Source: Mycobacterium sp. Root135 (GTDB lineage: Bacteria; Actinomycetota; Actinomycetes; Mycobacteriales; Mycobacteriaceae). Taken from it: 64,000 bases of DNA. The position numbers and the translations under genes were made by a program. Positions 52,054-60,072 of the stretch are shown here, one piece after another. Under the pieces are notes generated by a model, which saw only the letters and a program-made list of their open reading frames with translations, made no database searches and was not told where the DNA came from. How positions within the stretch are numbered: position 1 is the first letter of the stretch; each line of letters opens with the position of its first letter. The stretch spans positions 649,190-713,189 of the forward strand of contig NZ_LMEZ01000007.1 of NCBI RefSeq assembly GCF_001426545.1, read 5' to 3'.

Positions 52054-53624
52054 GCAACTACTCCCTCTGTGTTCGTGGTGATTGCGGGTTCGTCGACGGT
52101 GGTGATCGGATTGTTCGCCGCGGGTCCGGCCGGGACGAACCGTGGTCCGTCCGGTCCGAAGGCGTCGGCCGGTTCCGGGAAGACGAACAGCAGCACCGGG
52201 TACAGCACGGCGGCCAGGCCGAGACCGACCGGGATCGACAGGTCGACACCGTTCGCGAGATCGCCCAGCGGACCGATGAATTGGCCGGGCAGGTTGACGA
52301 AGCAGATGCTCAGGCCTGCCGATACCAGCCAGGCGCCGAGACCGCGCCAGTTCCAGCCGTGCCGGAACCAATACCGTCCGCCACGCTGCCTGCGGTTGAA
52401 CACTTGCAGCGCATCCGAGTCGTACCAGCCGCGCCGCACCACCCAGCCGATCATCATCACGACCATCCAGGGGGCGGTACACGTCACGATCAGCACCGCG
52501 AACGTCGAGATGCTCTGCACCACGTTGAACGCGAAGCGGCCGACGAAGATGAATGCGATCGCAATCACACCGATGATCACCGTTGCCTGCACCCGGCTGA
52601 ATCGCGGGAAGACACTGGAGAAGTCGAGCCCGGTGCCGTAGAGCGCCGTGGTCCCGGTGGACATGCCACCGATCAACGCGATCAGGCAGACCGGCAGGAA
52701 GTACCAGCCGGGCGACACCGCGAGCAGGCCGCCGATGTAGTTGCCCTCGTCGACGAACTCCGGTGCGTTGGTCGCCACCACCGACGCGGTCACCAAGCCG
52801 AAGAGGAACGGCACCAGCGTGGCGATCTGCGCGAGGAACGCGGCGGCCATCGACTTCCGTACCGGGGTGTCCCGGGGGATGTAGCGCGCCCAGTCACCAA
52901 GGAACGCACCAAAACTGACTGGATTGGACATGACGATCAGCGCTGCACCGACGAACGACGGCCAGTAGAGCGCGTTGGTGGCGGCGTCTGCGTCCGCACC
53001 GAATATGCCCGCGTATCCCGGATCGAAGGTGCCTGCGAACGCGAAGATGCCGAGCAGGAACAACACGGTGGCGGCGACGACGGCAATCTTGTTGACCAGC
53101 AGCATGAATCGGAATCCGTAGATGCAGACCACCAGCACCAGAAGCGCGAAGATGCCGTACGCGACACCTACCGCGATATTGCTGTCGGGCAAGCCAAGTG
53201 CGCGATTGGCACCGCCGACCAGCACGTCACCGGACGTCCACACCGAGATGGAGAAGAACGCGACGGCGGTCAGCAGCGACAGGAAGGAGCCGACCACCCG
53301 TCCGTGCACACCGAGATGCGCCGACGAGGAGACCGCGTTGTTGGTGCCGTTGCGCGGACCGAACAAAGCCATCGGCGCCAGGATCGCCGCGCCGAGGACG
53401 ACCCCCAGAAGAGTGGCGAGCAGGGCGTCGCGAAACGACAGGCCGAAGATGATGGGGAAGCTGCCAAGCACGACGGTGGCGATGGTGTTGGCGCCACCGA
53501 ACGTCAGCCGGAACAGATCCAGCGGGCGGGCGGTGCGTTCCGCGTCGGGAATCGGTTCGACGCCGTGCGCTTCGACGTCGGTGATCTTCGGTGGAGCTGA
53601 GGGCGCTGCCTTGTCGGCGGCCAT
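52050..53624 (-). CDS. NCS1-family purine/cytosine-type permease
   Basis: 524 residues from ATG 53624 with GAGAGG upstream (a GTG at 53660 is possible). About 12 membrane helices. NCS1 signatures are FRLTFGGANTIATVVLGSFPI, GPRNGTNNAVSSSAHLGVHGRVVG, NPVSFGAFLGDWARYIP and PWMVVMMIGWVVRRGWYD. Family members import nucleobases, hydantoins, vitamins or related compounds. In this operon the cargo may be a guanidino compound handled by the ureohydrolase. It is divergent from an Lrp-type regulator that probably controls it. Confidence 0.9.
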   Translation of the reverse strand: MAADKAAPSAPPKITDVEAHGVEPIPDAERTARPLDLFRLTFGGANTIATVVLGSFPIIFGLSFRDALLATLLGVVLGAAILAPMALFGPRNGTNNAVSSSAHLGVHGRVVGSFLSLLTAVAFFSISVWTSGDVLVGGANRALGLPDSNIAVGVAYGIFALLVLVVCIYGFRFMLLVNKIAVVAATVLFLLGIFAFAGTFDPGYAGIFGADADAATNALYWPSFVGAALIVMSNPVSFGAFLGDWARYIPRDTPVRKSMAAAFLAQIATLVPFLFGLVTASVVATNAPEFVDEGNYIGGLLAVSPGWYFLPVCLIALIGGMSTGTTALYGTGLDFSSVFPRFSRVQATVIIGVIAIAFIFVGRFAFNVVQSISTFAVLIVTCTAPWMVVMMIGWVVRRGWYDSDALQVFNRRQRGGRYWFRHGWNWRGLGAWLVSAGLSICFVNLPGQFIGPLGDLANGVDLSIPVGLGLAAVLYPVLLFVFPEPADAFGPDGPRFVPAGPAANNPITTVDEPAITTNTEGVVA

Positions 53625-53840
53625 GGCCGTCCTCTCGCCTGTGAATGTGTTGTGGGTCACCGTAGAACTGCGGTCGGCAGCCTCGCAAGCAGTTCATTCA
53701 TTACTCGGAGGTTTTTGATCACGATGTGTTGAATCGCTCGGGAATATCCACCCATAATCGAACGAGAGTGGGCGCATTGCTGTCCGATATGGCGGAGCAC
53801 CCGGGCCGAAAGAACTTCCGATCAATTTCAGGAGAACGCG
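53625..53840. other. divergent control region of the catabolic island
   Basis: 216 bases between the NCS1 permease and the Lrp gene. It is less GC-rich than its surroundings around 53695-53765, as expected of a promoter region. I did not find a clear palindrome or hexamer pair. Confidence 0.35.
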
Positions 53841-54743
53841 ATGGATGAGGTCGACGAGGCGATCGTGGCACTCCTCGAAGCGGATGGCCGCCTCACGCAT
53901 CGCGAGATCGCCCGCTCGATGGGGCTGTCCCGGTCCACGGCCGCGACCCGTGTCCAGCGCCTCATCGCCAGCGGGCAAGTGGTGATCCGAGGCGCCGTGC
54001 ATCCCGCCGTGCTGGGTCGCGGCGCACTGGCCCACGTGAGCGTCTCCGTCCACGGACCCGCCGCCCCGATCGCCGCCGAACTCGCCCGCCGTGACGACGT
54101 GCCGTTCCTGTCGTTGACCGGCGGACCGCACGCCCTGGTCGCAGAGATCCGGTCGGCGTCGGCCGGAGACGTCGACGCGGTGGTGTCCGAACTTCGCTCG
54201 CTGCCAGGCGTTTCGGGGGTGGACACGCTGATTTACGTCGAGGTGATGAGGGATGTCATCAGCCCCGTCGGCACGGTCAGAACCGAGGTGGACGACACCG
54301 ACCGTGCGCTGCTCGCCGCCCTGCAGGACGATGGGCGCGCCTCCTACGTCGAACTGGCGGCGAAGGTCGGCCTGTCGGCGGCCGGCGCCAGGAGGCGGGT
54401 CGTGCGCCTGCTCGACGCCAGGGTGGTCCGCGTCGGCGCCGTGGTCCGGCATTCCGGCCAGGACCGGCAGAGCGCGCTGGGATTTGGCATCAGGCTGGCC
54501 GGCGGCCACGAGGACGTGGTGGCGGCGTTGGCGGCGATGCCGTCGGTCATCTTCGTCGCCCGCACACTTGGCCGCTTCGACCTGCTGGCCACGATGCGGG
54601 CCTTTTCTGCGGCGCAGTTGGTCGGGGTGCTCGACGCCGTGCGCGCGTTGCCCGACGTGCGAGCGCTGGAGAGTTGGTCGCACCTCGACGTGGTCAAGGA
54701 GAGCTACGCCGCCGGATTCGACGTGGCTTGCGTCGACCACTGA
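53841..54743 (+). CDS. Lrp/AsnC-family regulator, duplicated form
   Basis: 300 residues with two AsnC units in one chain: HTH 1 DEVDEAIVALLEADGRLTHREIARSMGLSRSTAATRVQRL with a ligand-type domain to about 145, then HTH 2 DDTDRALLAALQDDGRASYVELAAKVGLSAAGARRRVVRLL with a second ligand domain. CAGGAGAAC precedes the ATG. It is divergent from the permease-agmatinase-TPP-symporter operon and is its obvious local regulator, probably responding to an amino acid or amine from the pathway. It forms the right edge of the island. Confidence 0.9.
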   Translation: MDEVDEAIVALLEADGRLTHREIARSMGLSRSTAATRVQRLIASGQVVIRGAVHPAVLGRGALAHVSVSVHGPAAPIAAELARRDDVPFLSLTGGPHALVAEIRSASAGDVDAVVSELRSLPGVSGVDTLIYVEVMRDVISPVGTVRTEVDDTDRALLAALQDDGRASYVELAAKVGLSAAGARRRVVRLLDARVVRVGAVVRHSGQDRQSALGFGIRLAGGHEDVVAALAAMPSVIFVARTLGRFDLLATMRAFSAAQLVGVLDAVRALPDVRALESWSHLDVVKESYAAGFDVACVDH

Positions 54744-54748
54744 CTTCA

Positions 54749-54763
54749 GAGACTGTCGGTCTC
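54749..54763. promoter_or_regulatory. TetR operator candidate before the MFS gene, site 1
   Basis: GAGAC-TGTCG-GTCTC, starting 6 bases after the Lrp stop. Same pattern as the site at tetR (47880-47894). Centre 20 bp from site 2. Confidence 0.7.
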
Positions 54764-54768
54764 ACAAC

Positions 54769-54783
54769 GAGACTGTTAGTCTC
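54769..54783. promoter_or_regulatory. TetR operator candidate before the MFS gene, site 2
   Basis: GAGAC-TGTTA-GTCTC, 29 bases before the MFS ATG. The 20-bp spacing puts both sites on nearly the same DNA face, suiting cooperative binding of two dimers. Confidence 0.7.
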
Positions 54784-54795
54784 GAAAACCGTTCC

Positions 54796-54852
54796 ACGAA
54801 AGGGGTGGCGTCATGGTCGGTTCCTTCGTGCCGTCCCGCCAGAATGTCGACG
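54796..54852 (+). repeat. 57-bp direct repeat, right copy (MFS ribosome binding site and first codons)
   Basis: Matches 47900-47956 at 49 of 57 positions in the same orientation. Together the copies bracket the catabolic island (47959-54743). Confidence 0.8.
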
Positions 54853-56495
54853 ACGAGCCCGCCGCTGCGTCCGCGCGGGCGCGAATCTGGTTGCTGGTGG
54901 TGGCCTGCCTCGCCGTGTCGATGGTCATTTCCTCGATGGTGGCACTGAACTCCGCGCTCCCCGACATCGCCGTCGAGACCTCTGCCACCCAGTCCCAGCT
55001 GACGTGGGTCGTCGACGGTTACACCCTGGTGCTCGCCTGCTTGCTCCTGCCCGCAGGCGCGTTCGGTGACCGCTATGGGCGTCGCGGCGCACTGCTCATC
55101 GGACTCGCCGTGTTCACCATCGCCTCCGTCGCGCCCATCTTCCTCGACGGACCCGTCGAGTTGATCGTCGCCAGGGCGGTCGCCGGTGCGGGCGCGGCCT
55201 TCGTCATGCCTGCGACGCTGTCCCTGCTCACCGCTGCCTACCCGAAGTCTGCACGCAACAAGGCAGTTGGCATCTGGGCTGGCGTGGCGGGGTCGGGCGC
55301 CGTCCTCGGATTCCTGGTCACCGGTCTCCTACTCGAGTTCTGGTCGTGGCAGTCGATCTTCTGGGCCTTCGCAGGCGCGGGCGCACTGTTGTTCGCCTTG
55401 GCGTGCACGGTCTCGTCCTCGCGCGACGACGACGCCGCACCCCTTGATTGGCCGGGAGCGGTGCTGATCGGTGCCGCGGTGGCCGTCTTCGTCTTCGGGG
55501 TGATCGAGGCGCCCGCGCGCGGATGGACCCATCCCCTGGCGTGGGGATGCATGGCCGCCGGGGTGGCGTTCGCCGTGGCGTTCGCCGCCGTGGAGCTCCG
55601 ACGGACCCATCCGTTGCTCGACGTTCGACTCTTTGCCAGGCCGGACTTCGCCACCGGTGCTCTCGGCGTCACGATCCTCTTCTTCGCCAACTTCGGGTTC
55701 TTCTTCGTCGTCATCCAGTACGTCCAGTTGGTGCTGGGCTACAGCCCGCTCGGGTCCGCCATGGCATTGGCACCACTCATCGTGCCCATCTTCATCCTCA
55801 GCGTCGCCACCGGCTGGTACCTCCCGAAGGTCGGTTTGCGCGTTGCGGTGACGGTCGGCCTCCTTCTGATCGCAGCAGGCCTGCTGTGCCTACGCTTGCT
55901 CGACGTCGGGTCGACCTACCTCGACCTGGCGTGGCCCCTGCTGGTGCTGAGCACCGGCGTCGGGTTCTGCACGGCGCCAAACACATCCGCCATCATGGGT
56001 GCTGTCCCCGACGAGAAGCAGGGCGTCGCGTCGGCGGTGAACGACGCCACCCGCGAAATTGGTGCCGCCCTCGGCATCGCGGTCGCGGGTTCCATTCTTG
56101 CCGGGCGCTACACCGCCGCGCTCGCCCCCGACCTGACCCGGTTCCCCGAGCCCGTGCGGGAGCGCGCGGCCGGTTCACTGGCGGAGGCCTTGGCGGTGGC
56201 CGAGCGCATCGGTCCGCAGGGCGGCCCGCTCGCCGAGCTGGCCAAGTCAGCGTTCATCGACGCCATGGCGTCGTCGGTGCTCGTCCTCGCCGTCGTCATC
56301 GTGATCGCCGCGGTCTTCGTGGCGTTCTGGGCCCCTGGCAGGGACGGTCGCCAGTCGCGGATCGTGCGCCGCCGGGCCGAGGGCCGGCATCGATCACGCG
56401 ATGAACTCGGCCGCCCGGTGGCCGATCATGACGATGGTGGCGTGCGGCCCGCGACTGGTGATGTCGGGCAGCACCGACCCGTCGACCACCCATAG
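54813..56495 (+). CDS. MFS drug exporter, DHA2 (14-helix) type
   Basis: 560 residues. Helix 1 starts at ARIWLLVVACLAVSMVISSMVALNSALPDIA, and motif A is read as AFGDRYGRRGALLIG. Motif C-like GAVLGFLVTGLLLEFWSWQSIFW is typical of EmrB/QacA proton antiporters. It should export toxic organic compounds across the plasma membrane. Two GAGAC-N5-GTCTC operators precede it, the likely target of the TetR gene at 47.2-47.8 kb. The last 34 codons are charged and lie antisense to the 3' end of mftG (102-base overlap), so the tail may be a late extension. Confidence 0.9.
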   Translation: MVGSFVPSRQNVDDEPAAASARARIWLLVVACLAVSMVISSMVALNSALPDIAVETSATQSQLTWVVDGYTLVLACLLLPAGAFGDRYGRRGALLIGLAVFTIASVAPIFLDGPVELIVARAVAGAGAAFVMPATLSLLTAAYPKSARNKAVGIWAGVAGSGAVLGFLVTGLLLEFWSWQSIFWAFAGAGALLFALACTVSSSRDDDAAPLDWPGAVLIGAAVAVFVFGVIEAPARGWTHPLAWGCMAAGVAFAVAFAAVELRRTHPLLDVRLFARPDFATGALGVTILFFANFGFFFVVIQYVQLVLGYSPLGSAMALAPLIVPIFILSVATGWYLPKVGLRVAVTVGLLLIAAGLLCLRLLDVGSTYLDLAWPLLVLSTGVGFCTAPNTSAIMGAVPDEKQGVASAVNDATREIGAALGIAVAGSILAGRYTAALAPDLTRFPEPVRERAAGSLAEALAVAERIGPQGGPLAELAKSAFIDAMASSVLVLAVVIVIAAVFVAFWAPGRDGRQSRIVRRRAEGRHRSRDELGRPVADHDDGGVRPATGDVGQHRPVDHP

Positions 56496-57797
56496 CCCCT
56501 CAACGCCGCGCACCCGACACTTCTCGTCCAGCGGCGCCTCGCCGTCGCGCCCCATCGGGACCGTCCCGCACAGATGCTGCGACGTCGACCAGAACGAGTC
56601 ACGGGCCTCGTAGCCCGACCCCGCGAGATCGTGGGCCAGGTCGGCACCGCCCGCCAGGGCCGTGGCGTCCGACACGTAGCCGTCGTAGCGATGTTCGATC
56701 AGCGGCGGGACCTCGGCGTCGACGGAGGTCAGGGTCAGTCGACCGCGGGATCGCGGCCGCATCAGCGTCACCCCGAGGTGCGGCCGATCGGCCGGGTCCT
56801 CAGTAGAGCCCGTCATTGCGCCAAAACCCGTTGTGTAGCAACGAATCTCCAGACCGTCGGCGGTGGTGAGCAGCACCTCCAGCGGTGGGCGACCCGGCGC
56901 GGCGGGCCAGTCGACGGGAAGGACCCATTCGGGATGGTCGACACTGCGCGTGCCCACCGGCAGATCCTGCAGGACGCGGACTCCCGCGGCGGCCAGTTGG
57001 GCGGCTGGTCCGATGCCCGACAGCATCAGCAGATGCGCGGACCCGATGGCCCCCGCCGACAGCACCACGCGATCGGCCGTCAAGTCGTCCTCGCCGGTGC
57101 ACTCCACCCCGACGGCGCGATTGCCGGCGAACCGGATCCGTCGCACTCTGCGGTTGGGCAGGACCATCAGATTGGGGCGGCCCGCGGCCCGCCCGAGGAA
57201 GGCCTCCCCCGGGCCCACGCGAGTGCCGCGCTCGATGTTCAGCGGCACCGCACCCACTCCGGGCCGTCCCGCGGCCGGACCGTTGAGGTCGTCGATCCAC
57301 TCGTAACCGCGACCGCGCGCCGCGTCGACGAAAGCAACTGCCCCCTGCTCGAATTCGGTGATGCGTTGAATCCGCATGGGGCCGTCGGCACCGTGCAGTG
57401 GGCCGGCGAAGTCCAGGTCGGTCTCGATGTCCAGGAAGTGTGGCAGCACGTCGTCCCACGACCAGCCGGGGATCCCCCAGCCCTCGAAGTCGGCGGGCAG
57501 CCCGCGGCAGAAGTATCCGCCGTTGACCGCTCCCGACCCGCCGACGACCGCCCCGCGCATGATCGACGCGGTCCGCCGCGGCCGGTCGGTCAGCGTGGTC
57601 TGGTAGCGCCGGACCACCGAGCTCGCCGCTCCGATCGGGAGGCGCAGCCCGTTGCCGATCTGATCGGTCACCCGCGGATCGGACGCAGAGGGACCCGACT
57701 CGACGACCGTCACCCGTCGGGCGGGGTCACGCGAAAGGGTCTCGGCGAGAACACAACCAGCGCTGCCCGCGCCGACGATCAGGACGTCGGAGTGCAA
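56394..57797 (-). CDS. mftG: mycofactocin-associated GMC-family dehydrogenase MftG
   Basis: 467 residues of the glucose-methanol-choline oxidoreductase family. The FAD motif DVLIVGAGSAGCVLAETLS is at the N-terminus, with GSGAVNGGYFCRGLP and VVLSAGAIGSAHLLMLSGIGP. The C-terminal half has SQHLCGTVPMGRDGEAPLDEKCRVRG and VVDGSVLPDITSRGPHATIVMIG. MftG is reported to oxidise reduced mycofactocin and pass electrons to the respiratory chain. It follows mftF after 9 bases and ends the mft operon. Confidence 0.92.
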   Translation of the reverse strand: MHSDVLIVGAGSAGCVLAETLSRDPARRVTVVESGPSASDPRVTDQIGNGLRLPIGAASSVVRRYQTTLTDRPRRTASIMRGAVVGGSGAVNGGYFCRGLPADFEGWGIPGWSWDDVLPHFLDIETDLDFAGPLHGADGPMRIQRITEFEQGAVAFVDAARGRGYEWIDDLNGPAAGRPGVGAVPLNIERGTRVGPGEAFLGRAAGRPNLMVLPNRRVRRIRFAGNRAVGVECTGEDDLTADRVVLSAGAIGSAHLLMLSGIGPAAQLAAAGVRVLQDLPVGTRSVDHPEWVLPVDWPAAPGRPPLEVLLTTADGLEIRCYTTGFGAMTGSTEDPADRPHLGVTLMRPRSRGRLTLTSVDAEVPPLIEHRYDGYVSDATALAGGADLAHDLAGSGYEARDSFWSTSQHLCGTVPMGRDGEAPLDEKCRVRGVEGLWVVDGSVLPDITSRGPHATIVMIGHRAAEFIA

Positions 57798-57806
57798 GGG
57801 AGATGC

Positions 57807-59219
57807 TCACGTCCGGATTTGCGGCTTGAGCGCGCCGAGGTGACGCTCGCGCACGACGCCCTGCCACAGGCCAAGCCCGTAGGCGATGTCGTCGAGCCGC
57901 CTGAGCAGGACGTAGGAGAACAACCCGACCCGTTTGGAGTCGTCGTCGACGTTGCCGTTCCTGCTCGCCCAGTCGACGACGCCGTCCACGACGGCGGCCA
58001 CCAGCACCACCTGCCTGCAGCGCCGGAAGCAGACGGCGGCCACCAGGGCGATGGGCCAGTAGTGCCTGCAGATCGCCGACGACAACTGCAGTGCCGCCGA
58101 CCACAGCCCTTGCGCGGCGACCGCGGCCACTTCCCTCGGTTCGGTGTCGACCGCGCTGAGCACCTTCGCGATCTTGCGGCCCGTGATCGCGGCGACGACC
58201 GTCGACGCGACGTAGCCGACTCCCGAGCCCATCGCCAACAGCAGCCACACCAGCAGGGTCCACCCGGACAGCACTAGCGGGGCCGTCTTCCCCGGGTGCC
58301 GGACCGCAAGTGGCGCAGCCGAGGAACCATAGAACGCCTTGCGGGCGAACCACTTTCGCAGCGTCGTTCGATGGTCGTGGCCGACTAGGGCGATCGGCTC
58401 GTACCGTAGCCGCGCCTTTGCCTCGACGAAGCGCCAGCAGAGGTCGACGTCTTCGCCGGACCTCAACGTCTCGTCGAATCCGCCGACGTTCTCGAGTGCG
58501 GTCCGACGGCAGATGATGGCCGCGCTTGGCACGTAGGAGACGGTCCCGTAGGGCACGACGGGGGCTTCCCGCTGGCCCAGGTCGAGCGAGGACCGCACCG
58601 CCTCGTAGCGCGCCACCATGTTGTGCGGTTCGTTCAGCGCGACGATCCGCGGCGCCACCAGGGCGACGGCGGGATCGCAGAAGTGCCCGAGAAGCGCCTC
58701 GAGCCAGCCGCGGCGCGGGACGACGTCGGAGTCGAGGAACGCGACGAAGTCGGTTTGGCAGACGGCCAGGCCGGCGTTGCGGGCGGCGGCGGGACCCTTG
58801 CTGACCGGGTGGCGCAGCACCCGCACGTCGCAGTGCAGGCCCGCGAAGTCGTCCATCCGTACCGGCGGCGACGAGCCGTCGTCGACCACGACGACGCACA
58901 TGCCGCGCAGCGTCGACACCAGGCGCCTGAGCCCAATCGCGTTGTTCAGCACCGGGATTACGACGGTGACGTCGCGGTGCGACGGGCCGCTCGCCGGGCG
59001 GGGGTGGGCAACGGTGGCGTCCAGCAGGGTGCGGGCCAACTGCGCGCTCTGGGCGTCGTGGACCTCGAGGCGACCGCTGCTCAGCATCGTTTGCGCGGCG
59101 GGCGCCAAGCGCAGCAGCCGGGTGGGTGAGCCGCCGAGAAGCGCCGATCCCGCTCCGAGCACTCTCACCCGTCTGTCCACCTGCACGGCAAAGCCGTCGG
59201 GCAGTCGTGGTTCGGTCAC
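57807..59219 (-). CDS. mftF: mycofactocin glycosyltransferase MftF
   Basis: 470 residues from the GTG at 59219, overlapping the mftE stop by 4 bases. It has a short N-terminal PqqD-like or linker segment (DGFAVQVDRRVRVLGAGSALLGGSPTRLLRL), a GT2 domain (VTVVIPVLNNAIGLRRLVSTL, VVVVDDGSS, FLDSDVVPRRGWLEALL) and a C-terminal half with hydrophobic helices (LVLSGWTLLVWLLLAMGSGVGYVA). It adds beta-1,4-glucose units to the mycofactocin precursor. Membrane attachment is likely. Confidence 0.93.
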   Translation of the reverse strand: MTEPRLPDGFAVQVDRRVRVLGAGSALLGGSPTRLLRLAPAAQTMLSSGRLEVHDAQSAQLARTLLDATVAHPRPASGPSHRDVTVVIPVLNNAIGLRRLVSTLRGMCVVVVDDGSSPPVRMDDFAGLHCDVRVLRHPVSKGPAAARNAGLAVCQTDFVAFLDSDVVPRRGWLEALLGHFCDPAVALVAPRIVALNEPHNMVARYEAVRSSLDLGQREAPVVPYGTVSYVPSAAIICRRTALENVGGFDETLRSGEDVDLCWRFVEAKARLRYEPIALVGHDHRTTLRKWFARKAFYGSSAAPLAVRHPGKTAPLVLSGWTLLVWLLLAMGSGVGYVASTVVAAITGRKIAKVLSAVDTEPREVAAVAAQGLWSAALQLSSAICRHYWPIALVAAVCFRRCRQVVLVAAVVDGVVDWASRNGNVDDDSKRVGLFSYVLLRRLDDIAYGLGLWQGVVRERHLGALKPQIRT

Positions 59220-59947
59220 TGCAAGAGCCCCCCGGCACCGGGGGTCCACGCCGCGACGCGGCGGGTGCAGGTGTCGACCATTTCAGCAAAGATACGCGAC
59301 CCCTCGGCTGCTGATGCCGTGGTGGGGTTGCCAAGGACGCCGACCGAACTGACCGCGGCGACGCCGCCGTCACGAAGGCGGGGCATGAGCTCCGCCAACG
59401 GCCTCTCGTTACCCGCGACCCACTCCTGGGTGTGCACCAGCTCGGGCGAAATATGTAGCAATACAGACGTTTCGGTGTGACCGGCATGCGCGTCGGCGCC
59501 GGGGACGCTGCACGCGCACCACGCGACGTCGCGGCCTTCGCTGCGGAGCAGGGTGACGGCTGCGGCAACCGCGGCGACGTTGCCACCGTGCCCGTTGACG
59601 AAGACCAGCCGGGAGGCCCAGTCGCACGCCGACCGACCGTATTCGACCAGCAGGAGCTGGAGCGCAGCGGTGCCGATCGAGACCGTTCCGGGAAATCCCT
59701 GATGCTCGCCGCTGGCGCCGTAGCCGATCGCGGGCGCCAGCATCCATGGGTCGGCAAGTTGCTCGGCAATCCTGCGGGCGACCGCCGACGCGATCCGGGT
59801 GTCGGTGTCAACGGGCAGGTGTGGCCCATGCTGCTCGGTCGAGCCTAGAGGAATGATCAATGCGGGTGACAGTTCGTGGAGCTGCCTCGCCGTTGAGATC
59901 CCAAGCTCGTTGGGGAAAGCCACCCGCCGATCGTAGGCCGAATTCAC
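59216..59947 (-). CDS. mftE: mycofactocin precursor peptidase MftE (creatininase family)
   Basis: 243 residues from the GTG at 59947 (VNSAYDRRVAF), the start used by M. tuberculosis MftE as I remember it. Metal-binding blocks are IPLGSTEQHGPHLPVDTD, LVFVNGHGGNVAAV and DAHAGHTETSVLL. It cleaves the modified MftA C-terminus to release the valine-tyrosine-derived AHDP. It lies 125 bases from mftD, the largest gap in the operon; I see only GC-rich sequence there and no clear hairpin. Confidence 0.93.
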   Translation of the reverse strand: MNSAYDRRVAFPNELGISTARQLHELSPALIIPLGSTEQHGPHLPVDTDTRIASAVARRIAEQLADPWMLAPAIGYGASGEHQGFPGTVSIGTAALQLLLVEYGRSACDWASRLVFVNGHGGNVAAVAAAVTLLRSEGRDVAWCACSVPGADAHAGHTETSVLLHISPELVHTQEWVAGNERPLAELMPRLRDGGVAAVSSVGVLGNPTTASAAEGSRIFAEMVDTCTRRVAAWTPGAGGLLQ

Positions 59948-60072
59948 CTGGTGTGCGCCGGATGTTGGGGTTTGCGCGGCATGAGATTCAGACGATTTTG
60001 GTCCCGGGGATGGTCGGGCCATCACGTCCGCCTCGTCAGCACCGCCCGCCCCACCGGGACCAGCGGCGAGGC

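Noticed and set aside
47959..54743. Integrated phage or transposon carrying its own integrase
   Set aside because: No integrase, transposase, tRNA target or terminal inverted repeat was found at the island edges; only the diverged 57-bp direct repeats.
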